DNA from: Acidimicrobiia bacterium
Lineage (GTDB): Bacteria > Actinomycetota > Acidimicrobiia > Spongiisociales > JAENVV01
DNA length: 7,329 bases
Reading direction: 5' to 3'
Assembly: GCA_020352575.1 (NCBI GenBank)
Contig: CP070681.1
Location: 1,522,550-1,529,878 of the forward strand
A program made the position numbers and the translations under genes. Position 1 is the stretch's first letter, and the number at the start of each line of letters is the position of its first letter. The notes beneath the pieces are model-generated. The model was not told where the DNA came from. It saw nothing but the letters and a program-made list of their open reading frames with translations, and made no database searches. This document shows, in pieces, positions 1 to 6,021 of this stretch.

Positions 1-270
1 GACACCTGCATCGATCGACTCCGGGACGTCGGGGTCCGGCTCCGCATCGGGTACGGCCCCAGTGTCCTCGAGGAGATCGTCGAGCAACTCACCGAATACG
101 CCATCTGCATGAGGGAGAACGGCGTCGATGGGTGGCCGGACCCGGTCCCCGACTTCGACGGGAGCCAGATCCCGTTCCCGCTCGGAGCCATGACGGTGGG
201 TCTCGCCGACAGCGACTTCGGTGAGGCCAACGAGCGATGCGAACCACTCGTGGTGTTCTCCGTCTTCTAG
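1..270 (+). CDS. Small, probably exported Cys-containing protein, 3' fragment
   Basis: This is an open frame running in from the left edge and ending at TAG 268-270. Only the last 89 residues are visible. They contain CMRENGVDGWPDP (fragment residues 36-48) and NERCEPL (77-83), with Cys at 3, 36 and 80. The pattern of a Cys-Met-Arg followed by a Gly-Val and a Pro-Asp-Pro, then a second Cys near the C-terminus, is one I know from small secreted proteins or lipoproteins of actinobacteria, which have no settled function. The two downstream Cys could form a disulfide outside the cell; that is inference. The signal peptide or lipobox, if present, lies outside the window. The phosphotransferase gene starts 25 bp after the stop on the same strand, so the two may share a transcript. 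The reading frame is supported by its typical GC-rich codon use and by the motif. Function is unknown. Confidence 0.72.
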   Translation, partial: DTCIDRLRDVGVRLRIGYGPSVLEEIVEQLTEYAICMRENGVDGWPDPVPDFDGSQIPFPLGAMTVGLADSDFGEANERCEPLVVFSVF

Positions 271-295
271 ACCGCGTCCTACGATCCCCCAGCCC

Positions 296-2590
296 ATGTC
301 GCTGCTCCCCCTCGAACGCCTCGACGACCGTACGGCGCGCCCGCGCGACATCGGCGGCAAGGCCCACCACATCCATTGGACGATCAAGCAGGACCTGCGG
401 GTGCCGGAGACATGGGTCCTCCCGACCGACGCACCCGAACCTGACCAGGCGGCCGTGGCTGCGCAGATCGGGCAGACGGGCTCCTGGGCCGTGAGGTCCT
501 CGGCCGTTGGCGAGGACGGGGACACGACATCGTGGGCAGGCCAGTTCGACACGCTGCTCGACGTCGACGCGGGTGACGTGGCTGCAGCCATCGGCGACGT
601 GCGCCGGTCGGCCGACAACCCGTCCGCCGCCGCGTACCGAGAGCACACCGGGGCAGCGGCAGCAGGGATGGCCGTAGTCGTGCAACGCATGGTCCGGCCC
701 GTGGTCTCCGGCGTCTCGTTCTCCAGGAACCCGATCACGGGGCTGAACGAAGTGGTCATCGAGTCGGTCGCAGGGCGCGGTGACGCGCTCGTGGGCGATG
801 GCGTCACGCCCGAACGATGGATCGAGCGCTGGGGTGGCTGGTCGGAGCGACCCGACGGCGATGCTGTCCTTCCGGAGGAGGTCGCAGCCGAGGTTGCGGA
901 GCAGACCCGGTCCATCGCAGGCCTGTTCGGCGGTCCCGTCGACCTCGAGTGGGTGTGGGACGGCGACGACATCTGGTGGGTGCAGGTCCGCCCGATCACC
1001 GGGATCGAGGACGTCGGGATCTACTCGAACCGTATCTCCCGAGAGGTCATGCCCGGCATGATCAAGCCGTTGATCTGGTCGGTGAACGTGCCCGTCGTGA
1101 ACGCCGCATGGATCCGCCTGTTCACCGAGTTCATCGGCCCCAACCAACTCCGGCCAGAGGACCTCGCCTCATCGTTCGCCTACCGGTCGTACTTCAACAT
1201 GCGAGCCATCGGAGACATCTTCGAAGCCCTCGGGATGCCACGCGACGCCCTGGAGATGCTGCTCGGCCTCCCCTCGGACGCAAAGCCTCGCTTCCGGCCC
1301 GGGCTGGCGACACTGCGCCACCTCCCGCGCATGATCGCGGCCGCCCTCCAACTCCTCCGATACGGCCGGCGAGTCGATCGGGACCTCGCCGAGCTCCGCT
1401 CCCGGTACGACGACGTAGTGCTCGAGGACCTGACCGAGGTCGACGACGAGGCACTACTCGGCCGCATCGACGAGGTCGCCGCGATCACGACCGAGGCTGC
1501 GTACGCCAACATCGTCACTCCCCTCCTTGCGAACGCATGGTCGGGACTCTTCAGGCGCATGCTCGGCCGGCACGTCGAGGACCCCGCAGCGCTCGACCTC
1601 CAGCTCACCAGCCCGGGGAACCCCTTTGATCCCGTTCCGGCGCTCGCACACCTCCGCTCGAGCATCGAGCGAAGGCCGGGACTCGCCGAGGCCCTCACTG
1701 AGCAGGGCCCGGACGCCCTGCCACCGGACGTACGGACCGAGTTCGAGGAGTTCTTGGACCGGTTCGGCGCGCTCTCCGACAGCGGGAACGACTTCTCGAT
1801 CCCTTCGTGGCGCGAACAGCCGGGCCACGTGCTTGCGCTTGCGCTCGACCACGCCACGGTCGAGGGGTCGCATGCGAGCACTCCGTGGACCAGGGCCGTC
1901 GCCGGGGCCGGGGTGGTCCGGAGGGGGTTGCTCCGTCGTGTGCACTCGTCTGCCCGCGCGTTCGTCTCCCACCGCGAGGCAGTGAGCTTCACCTACACCA
2001 CCGGTTACGGGATGCTTCGCCCCCACTTCTTGGAGGTCGGTCGGAGGCTCGTGGATCGGGGACTCCTCGACAGCCCCCATGAGGTCATGTTCCTCTCTGC
2101 AGACGAGGCACGCGAGGCCCTGCTGTCCGGCTCGCCTGTGGGCGACATGGCGACTGCGCGTCGCAACGAGATGGCACAGCTCACCGACGTACGGATGCCA
2201 GAGACGATCTTCGGCGACGACTTCGTACCCGTGCCCCATTCGGATGGGGACCTCGACCAACTCCACGGCGTCGCAACGTCAAGGGGTTGGCACCGAGGCA
2301 CCCTTCGGGTGGTGAAGGGGATCGCGGATGGGCCCCGGGTACAGCCGGGCGACGTGATCGCCGTCCCCTTCAGTGACGTCGGGTGGACACCGATCTTCGC
2401 AAGGGCCGGCGCGGTGATCGCGGAGTCGGGGGGCATGCTGTCGCACTCGAGCATCGTCGCCCGCGAGTACCGGGTGCCCTGCGTGGTCCAGGTGGACGAC
2501 GCCACCCGATTGCCCGACGGAGCCACCGTGGTCGTCGACGGCTACACCGGGACGATCACCGTCGAATCGGCACCGAACTCCAGGGCCTAG
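296..2590 (+). CDS. Rifampin phosphotransferase-like enzyme (ATP-grasp / helical middle / phosphohistidine domain)
   Basis: This is a 764-residue cytosolic enzyme. Residues 1-240 are a PPDK-type ATP-grasp domain: GGKA at 20-23, VRSSAVGED at 66-74, SWAGQ at 79-83, a QRMV...SGVSFSRNPITG stretch, and QVRPIT at 230-235. Residues about 240-650 are a helical middle region starting with REVMPGMIKPLIWS. Residues about 652-764 are the swivelling domain, with GGMLSHSSIVAREY and the predicted phosphoryl-carrying His717. This domain order, with the His domain last and no TIM barrel, is that of rifampin phosphotransferase (RPH), not of PEP synthase or PPDK. RPH transfers the beta-phosphate of ATP to rifamycin; the acceptor here is not shown by the sequence. 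The protein is about 100 residues shorter than typical RPH, mostly between GGK and VRSSA. I chose ATG 296 because it puts GGKA at the usual distance from the N-terminus and avoids overlapping the upstream gene (an in-frame ATG lies at 221). No clear Shine-Dalgarno precedes it. The stop overlaps the convergent gene's stop. Confidence 0.88.
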   Translation: MSLLPLERLDDRTARPRDIGGKAHHIHWTIKQDLRVPETWVLPTDAPEPDQAAVAAQIGQTGSWAVRSSAVGEDGDTTSWAGQFDTLLDVDAGDVAAAIGDVRRSADNPSAAAYREHTGAAAAGMAVVVQRMVRPVVSGVSFSRNPITGLNEVVIESVAGRGDALVGDGVTPERWIERWGGWSERPDGDAVLPEEVAAEVAEQTRSIAGLFGGPVDLEWVWDGDDIWWVQVRPITGIEDVGIYSNRISREVMPGMIKPLIWSVNVPVVNAAWIRLFTEFIGPNQLRPEDLASSFAYRSYFNMRAIGDIFEALGMPRDALEMLLGLPSDAKPRFRPGLATLRHLPRMIAAALQLLRYGRRVDRDLAELRSRYDDVVLEDLTEVDDEALLGRIDEVAAITTEAAYANIVTPLLANAWSGLFRRMLGRHVEDPAALDLQLTSPGNPFDPVPALAHLRSSIERRPGLAEALTEQGPDALPPDVRTEFEEFLDRFGALSDSGNDFSIPSWREQPGHVLALALDHATVEGSHASTPWTRAVAGAGVVRRGLLRRVHSSARAFVSHREAVSFTYTTGYGMLRPHFLEVGRRLVDRGLLDSPHEVMFLSADEAREALLSGSPVGDMATARRNEMAQLTDVRMPETIFGDDFVPVPHSDGDLDQLHGVATSRGWHRGTLRVVKGIADGPRVQPGDVIAVPFSDVGWTPIFARAGAVIAESGGMLSHSSIVAREYRVPCVVQVDDATRLPDGATVVVDGYTGTITVESAPNSRA

Positions 2591-3231
2591 GCCACCGGGG
2601 TCCGGGCCAAGCGGATCGCTCCCCACATGAAGCATCCCTGGGCTCCGGCCGCGCCCGTCTGCTGCAGCCACTGCACCGGGATGGTTTGAGGGAGCGCAGC
2701 CGCCGCCCCCGAGAGTCCGATCACGATCACGAGGCTCACGACGAAGAGCGCCCCTGCCGGGCGGTCCGACCGAAGGCGCGACCACCGCACGAGAACCACC
2801 ACGACCAATGCGTTGGCGACCGTGGCCGCCGCGAGCAACCAGAAGAACCAAGCCCTCCCCGGCACCTCCATTGCCAACACAGCCCCTGCAACCACCGCCC
2901 CCACCGCCCACACGGTGGCCCACGGCCAACGTGGCTCCAACCCCGCGGCGCTGCGTACGGCCCGGGCGAACGCCGCCATCGCAACGAGGAATCCGGGCGC
3001 CAGCAACCAGAACAAGGCGTTCTCCAGGACTGCGGACTCAAATGCACCACCCGTGACGGCCTGCATCGACTTCAGGATGTTCTTCGACAGCCCGCCACCT
3101 GCGATGAGGGCCGTTGCCACCCATCCAAGGAGCCCCGCACCCCGGTCAGAGTCCCCCGATAGCCGCGAAAGCACCACGAACCCCACCGCGGACAACAACA
3201 CCGGAACAACGTCCCAGAGAGCGAGCGCCAC
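2587..3231 (-). CDS. Polytopic membrane protein of unknown function
   Basis: From GTG 3231 the product is 214 residues and mostly hydrophobic, with six clear membrane segments and a possible seventh: around ALWDVVPVLLSAVGFVVL, GWVATALIAGGG, ALFWLLAPGFLVAMAAF, WATVWAVGAVVAGAVLAM, WFFWLLAAATVANALVVVV and FVVSLVIVIGLSGAAAAL, then a C-terminal QWLQQTGAAGAQGCFMWGAIRL. The segments GGGLSKN...LFWLLAPGF and the Gln-rich C-terminal helix resemble a family of bacterial hypothetical membrane proteins I have seen before, without a known role. The frame stays open upstream to GTG 3390, but that extension is Arg-rich and lies inside the divergent gene, so I reject it. GTG 3231 is the only canonical start left, and it lacks a Shine-Dalgarno. 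A CTG at 3252 has AGGAG four bases before it and may be the true start (221 residues). The gene converges on the phosphotransferase, sharing CTAG 2587-2590, so there is no room for a terminator between them. Confidence 0.75.
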   Translation of the reverse strand: MALALWDVVPVLLSAVGFVVLSRLSGDSDRGAGLLGWVATALIAGGGLSKNILKSMQAVTGGAFESAVLENALFWLLAPGFLVAMAAFARAVRSAAGLEPRWPWATVWAVGAVVAGAVLAMEVPGRAWFFWLLAAATVANALVVVVLVRWSRLRSDRPAGALFVVSLVIVIGLSGAAAALPQTIPVQWLQQTGAAGAQGCFMWGAIRLARTPVA

Positions 3232-3241
3232 CAGGGGCCAG

Positions 3242-3271
3242 TCAGGATTCAGGGTGCTCCTCAGGATCCAG
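3242..3271 (-). repeat. Pair of 11-bp direct repeats around a possible ribosome-binding site
   Basis: TCAGGATTCAG (3242-3252) and TCAGGATCCAG (3261-3271) differ at one base and start 19 bp apart. On the minus strand they read CTGRATCCTGA twice, and the AGGAG that precedes the candidate CTG start at 3252 lies at the junction of the first copy and the spacer. They may be a paired regulator site or an mRNA feature controlling the membrane-protein gene, or chance. Confidence 0.35.
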
Positions 3272-3308
3272 TGAAGGCCACACCATAAAGCAGGTACGAG
3301 TCGGTTAC

Positions 3309-3321
3309 CGGCGGACCGCCG
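3309..3321. promoter_or_regulatory. 13-bp palindrome, candidate operator
   Basis: CGGCGGACCGCCG is a perfect inverted repeat of two 6-bp arms around a single A. It lies just upstream of the weak -10 candidate at 3326-3331 and about 20 bp before the HupE start. A regulator bound here would block the plus-strand promoter. Short GC palindromes arise often in such GC-rich DNA, so this is only a candidate. Confidence 0.3.
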
Positions 3322-3341
3322 TCCCTGATATCGTCCCGGCC

Positions 3342-3968
3342 GTGTCCACCTTGATCTCCTCCAGGCAGCGCGTCCTCGCGGGCGGAGCACTCGTGCTCGT
3401 CGTGTGGTTCCTCCTCGCAGATCCCGCCCTTGCCCACGAGCAGCAAGTCATCCGGTTCGGCTCGTTCTTGGGCGGTTTCACCCACCCGGTACTGGGCCTC
3501 GACCACTTCCTGGCAATGGTGAGCGTCGGGATCGTGAGCGCCATGCTCGGCGGTGGCGCGATTTGGGTCATTCCCGGCCTCTTCGTGGTGATGATGACGG
3601 TCGGTGGCTTGCTCGGGCGGTTCGACCTCGGGCTCGGTATGGGCATCATCGAGGCCGGGATCGGGGTCTCCGTCGTACTGCTCGGCGCAGCGATCGCTGC
3701 CGATCGGGCCCTCCCGGTCAAGGCGGTCATGGGGGCCGTCGTCTTCTTCGGTGCCTTCCACGGATACGCCCACGGCGTCGAGATCCCGAGCGTCGCCCGC
3801 CCCGGTCTCTACATCCTGGGGTTCCTCTCGGGCACGATCATCATCCACCTCCTCGGCGTCCTGATCGGCGAGATCGCCAAGCGCTATGCACGGGGTCGGA
3901 TCGTGCTCCGGATCCTCGGTGGGCTCTCAGCCGTGATCGGTGTGCTCTTCCTGGCAGGGGCACTGTGA
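3342..3968 (+). CDS. HupE/UreJ-family metal (probably nickel or cobalt) permease
   Basis: This is a 208-residue integral membrane protein. An N-terminal hydrophobic segment (about 11-27) ends in ALA at 29-31, a likely signal-peptidase site that would leave His32 as the mature N-terminus, as is common in HupE proteins. The family signature H-x5-D-H is present as HPVLGLDH (His48, Asp54, His55), followed by FLAM. The second signature, FHGYAHGVE, lies at 139-147, with Glu104 and His169 in later membrane helices. Known HupE/UreJ proteins import nickel by facilitated diffusion for hydrogenase or urease; the metal here is inferred only. The frame is open back to 3114, but the upstream part is Pro/Arg-rich and non-membrane. 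GTG 3342 starts directly before the signal sequence; TTG 3351 is an alternative. There is no Shine-Dalgarno, consistent with leaderless translation. The stop overlaps the next gene's start by four bases (GTGA). No hydrogenase, urease or cobalamin gene is in the window. Confidence 0.88.
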   Translation: MSTLISSRQRVLAGGALVLVVWFLLADPALAHEQQVIRFGSFLGGFTHPVLGLDHFLAMVSVGIVSAMLGGGAIWVIPGLFVVMMTVGGLLGRFDLGLGMGIIEAGIGVSVVLLGAAIAADRALPVKAVMGAVVFFGAFHGYAHGVEIPSVARPGLYILGFLSGTIIIHLLGVLIGEIAKRYARGRIVLRILGGLSAVIGVLFLAGAL

Positions 3969-4585
3969 CCGAGCGGTACAGCCGCAAGGAGCGTCGCACC
4001 CTGTTGTGGTGGGAGATTGGCTCCATCACGTTCGTGATGCTCGCCGGTTCGATGTTCCACTTCATCTACGAGTTGTCGAACTTCAACCCAGTGGCGGCAG
4101 CATTCGGATCGGTCAACGAGAGCACCTGGGAGCACCTCAAGCTGTTCTTCTGGCCCGGCCTGGCGGTCGTACTCGTCCAGCACGCGTTCGTGAAGGACTT
4201 CGCCACCAACTACTGGTGGGCCAAGGCGGCAGGACTCGTCACCGTGCCCGTCGGCGTGATCTTCTCGTTCTACGCCTACGTCGGTGTCGTGGTCCCCCTC
4301 CAGGGAGAGGGAACGCTGTTCGGCGCCATCGGGACCGGACTGATCGGGGTGCTCCTCGGATCCCGCGTCACATGGCGGATCCTCAACGGCGCCGAAGTAC
4401 CGAAGAGCAGGGCCTGGTGGGCTGCCGGTGTGTTCATCGCCCTCACCGCTGCGTTCATCGGGTTCACCTTCTATCCGCCGGAGTTCTTCCTGTTCGAGGA
4501 CTTCTTCGGATACACCTACAACGGCGAGTACGGGATCCTCGAGGACTACTCGAAGCACCTCGTCTTTGTCGAAGGTACGCCCTAG
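3965..4585 (+). CDS. DUF6512-type membrane protein
   Basis: This is a 206-residue membrane protein of unknown function. After a charged start (TERYSRKERR) comes a first helix at about 14-31, then FNPVAAAFGSVNESTWEHLKL. The segment NESTWEHLKLFFWP (51-64) is the signature I associate with DUF6512, and length and hydrophobic profile (about five helices) also fit. The C-terminal 40 residues are aromatic and acidic (FYPPEFFLFEDFFGYTYNGEYG), ending outside the last helix. GTG 3965 is chosen because it sits in the GTGA overlap with the HupE stop, with AGGGG at 3956-3960 four bases before it, and because the frame upstream is an Arg-rich shadow of the HupE gene. The overlap implies translational coupling with HupE, so the two probably act together at the membrane; that is inference. 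The TAG stop shares CTAG 4582-4585 with the convergent symporter gene. Confidence 0.85.
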   Translation: MTERYSRKERRTLLWWEIGSITFVMLAGSMFHFIYELSNFNPVAAAFGSVNESTWEHLKLFFWPGLAVVLVQHAFVKDFATNYWWAKAAGLVTVPVGVIFSFYAYVGVVVPLQGEGTLFGAIGTGLIGVLLGSRVTWRILNGAEVPKSRAWWAAGVFIALTAAFIGFTFYPPEFFLFEDFFGYTYNGEYGILEDYSKHLVFVEGTP

Positions 4586-5928
4586 ACGTCCTTCGCGACG
4601 CGCAACGAGCGGTCCAGGCCGTAGAGGAACCAGATGGCCAGCACCGTGGCGATCGCTGGCGACCATCCCATCAGGAAGCGGATCGCGTCCACAGCGGCCT
4701 CGGGTTGGACGTCAATTGCGGAGTCGTAGTCGGTCGCCGAGAGGAGCACCCCGAGCAGCACCCCCTGAAGGGTGAAGGCGAGTTTGCCGACCGCTCCATT
4801 GATTCCGAAGAACAAACCCTCTCGACGCTCCTTGCCCGCAACCGCATCGATATCGATGACCTCGGAGAGGGCGACGATCGGACTCATCATGTACCCGGCA
4901 AGCCCCGGTGCGACGAGCCATGCGGCCAGGGCGCCCGACATGAAATCGTCCGAAAGCGCGAGCATCACCAGACCGGGAAGCATCACGACTGACGCGTAGA
5001 GCCATGCTCGGGCAACCCCAATCCGAGGGGTGATCCGTTTCCACATCCACAGGAACGGGACGGCGAGCACGAAGGTCACCCCGAGGATCACCGCTTCGGC
5101 CTCGCCTGGGCCGAGCGTCCCCAGGAAAGTGTCCACCTCGCCATCAATCCCGAGGGCATACCGCCTCCAGAGAGGCAGCGTCGCGGCGAGGATTACGAAC
5201 ACGTACTCCTTCGCGAGGTTCGCCCACAGGTACCAGCGGAACGACGGGAGCGCGAATGCGTCTCGGAACCCGTCGCCGATGTGGGGTCTCGGCGTGTTGG
5301 GGTCCAGGGGCACCTCGTGGACACCCAACGTGCTCACGATGTAGCCCACAGCGGTGATGAGGCCGATGACGAGCCCCATCTGCCACCAGCCGACCTGCTC
5401 GCTCAGAATCGGAGCGAGGACAAACGCCAGGAGGAGCGCAAGCACGGTGAGCCCCTCTCGCATCGCCGCGATCGAAGATCGTTCCTCGACCGACGAGGCG
5501 ATCTCGGGGAAGAGCGCGTTCGTTGCGAGCGTGAGCAGGGTGAGCAGCGTGTCGAACACGAAGACGCTGACGAGGAACCACGCCGCTGCGAGGAGTGGAG
5601 CCCCATCGGGAGGCGTGAAGATGAGCAAGAACGACGCGCCGAGGGGCAGGGCAAACCAACGGAGGTACGGGATTCGCCGACCCCTTCGCCACCGGGTCCG
5701 ATCGGAGACATTCCCCATGAGGGGGTCATTCACTGCGTTCCAAAGGCCGAAGAGCGCCCAGATCCAACCCACCGTCGCAGCCGAGAGTCCGACCACCTCG
5801 AGGTAGAAGAACTGCACTCGGTTCGTGAATGCCTGTTGACTGATCGAGTTGGCGAAGGAGCCCCAGGAGTAGGCGAAGTTTCTTGCGCGATGGGAGGACG
5901 CGTCTCGCCTAGTCATCGGCGGGATCAT
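4582..5928 (-). CDS. GPH-family MFS symporter (sugar/glycoside:cation type)
   Basis: This is a 448-residue transporter with about 12 membrane helices, the usual length for the glycoside-pentoside-hexuronide:cation symporter family (MFS_2). Family marks are NDPLMGNVSDRTRWRRGRR at 67-85 (the loop after helix 2), the ALFPE...ERSSIAAMRE segment at 138-158, and SEVIDIDAVAGKERREGLFFG at about 355-375, which matches the conserved acidic, Arg-rich loop before helix 11. The substrate is not predictable: besides sugars, members of this fold move other solutes, and no catabolic genes lie alongside. ATG 5928 is used; ATG 5916 (MTRRDA) is equally possible, and neither has a Shine-Dalgarno. On the minus strand the gene follows the acidic protein, but a strong hairpin separates them, so it probably has its own promoter in 5929-5974, which I cannot identify. 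The end overlaps the DUF6512 gene by four bases. Confidence 0.88.
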   Translation of the reverse strand: MIPPMTRRDASSHRARNFAYSWGSFANSISQQAFTNRVQFFYLEVVGLSAATVGWIWALFGLWNAVNDPLMGNVSDRTRWRRGRRIPYLRWFALPLGASFLLIFTPPDGAPLLAAAWFLVSVFVFDTLLTLLTLATNALFPEIASSVEERSSIAAMREGLTVLALLLAFVLAPILSEQVGWWQMGLVIGLITAVGYIVSTLGVHEVPLDPNTPRPHIGDGFRDAFALPSFRWYLWANLAKEYVFVILAATLPLWRRYALGIDGEVDTFLGTLGPGEAEAVILGVTFVLAVPFLWMWKRITPRIGVARAWLYASVVMLPGLVMLALSDDFMSGALAAWLVAPGLAGYMMSPIVALSEVIDIDAVAGKERREGLFFGINGAVGKLAFTLQGVLLGVLLSATDYDSAIDVQPEAAVDAIRFLMGWSPAIATVLAIWFLYGLDRSLRVAKDV

Positions 5929-5946
5929 GGCATGCAGAGACGCAGG

Positions 5947-5971
5947 GTGGCGGTTCCCTCACCATCGCCAC
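5947..5971. repeat. Imperfect inverted repeat upstream of the symporter gene
   Basis: GTGGCGGT (5947-5954) and ATCGCCAC (5964-5971) can pair with one wobble or mismatch around a 9-base loop. The site lies between the strong hairpin and the symporter start, where a promoter or operator is expected. It could be an operator or a 5' leader hairpin. The evidence is positional only. Confidence 0.25.
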
Positions 5972-5974
5972 GCT

Positions 5975-6003
5975 AATGAGGCGGCCCGGAGGGCCGCCTC
6001 ATT
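5975..6003 (-). terminator. Strong hairpin, probable terminator of the NHL/acidic-protein unit
   Basis: AATGAGGCGGCCC (5975-5987) and GGGCCGCCTCATT (5991-6003) form a perfect 13-bp stem with a 3-base loop. It lies 18 bp past the stop of the acidic-protein gene in the minus direction and before the symporter gene. No U-tract follows on either strand, so this is a U-less hairpin of the kind often seen after genes in GC-rich actinobacteria. As the symmetry is perfect, it would form in either direction. Confidence 0.75.
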
Positions 6004-6021
6004 CCAGCTGCTCGCGTTGGG

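Larger units (their letters stand above)
3232..3341. promoter_or_regulatory. Divergent intergenic control region
   Basis: About 110 bp separate the minus-strand membrane gene from the plus-strand HupE gene, so promoters for both must lie here or inside the genes. Weak -10 candidates are TGATAT at 3326-3331 for the plus strand, which would place the transcript start close to GTG 3342 (a leaderless message), and TATGGT (plus-strand 3282-3287) for the minus strand. I found no good -35 element for either, so both are tentative. The region also holds a 13-bp palindrome and two direct repeats, listed separately. Confidence 0.45.

Noticed and set aside
354..365. GCGGCAAGGCCC, resembling half of the rifamycin-associated promoter element of actinobacteria
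   Set aside because: It lies inside the coding sequence and simply encodes the GGKA motif. The other half of the inverted repeat is absent, and nothing like it is seen upstream of 296.
89..1147. 352-codon minus-strand open frame
   Set aside because: It is antisense to the ATP-grasp part of the phosphotransferase, whose motifs are unmistakable. The product is His/Arg/Asp/Pro-rich low-quality sequence typical of GC-rich shadow frames.
1180..2266. Two long minus-strand frames of 270 codons each (1180-1992, 1454-2266)
   Set aside because: Both lie wholly opposite the phosphotransferase gene and show no domain, motif or start signal.
296..2590. Phosphoenolpyruvate synthase or pyruvate phosphate dikinase
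   Set aside because: The phosphohistidine domain is at the extreme C-terminus and no PEP/pyruvate TIM barrel follows, so the overall reaction of those enzymes cannot be supported.
2383..3162. 259-codon plus-strand frame spanning the convergent junction
   Set aside because: It overlaps two better genes in other frames and encodes Arg/His/Pro-rich shadow sequence.
3114..3341. N-terminal extension of the HupE frame
   Set aside because: The added residues are Pro/Arg/Ser-rich, overlap the divergent gene and would bury the signal peptide 76 residues inside the protein.
5281..5976. 231-codon plus-strand frame opposite the symporter
   Set aside because: It is antisense to a clear 12-helix transporter. 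Its charged, motif-free product is what the complement of membrane-protein codons yields.
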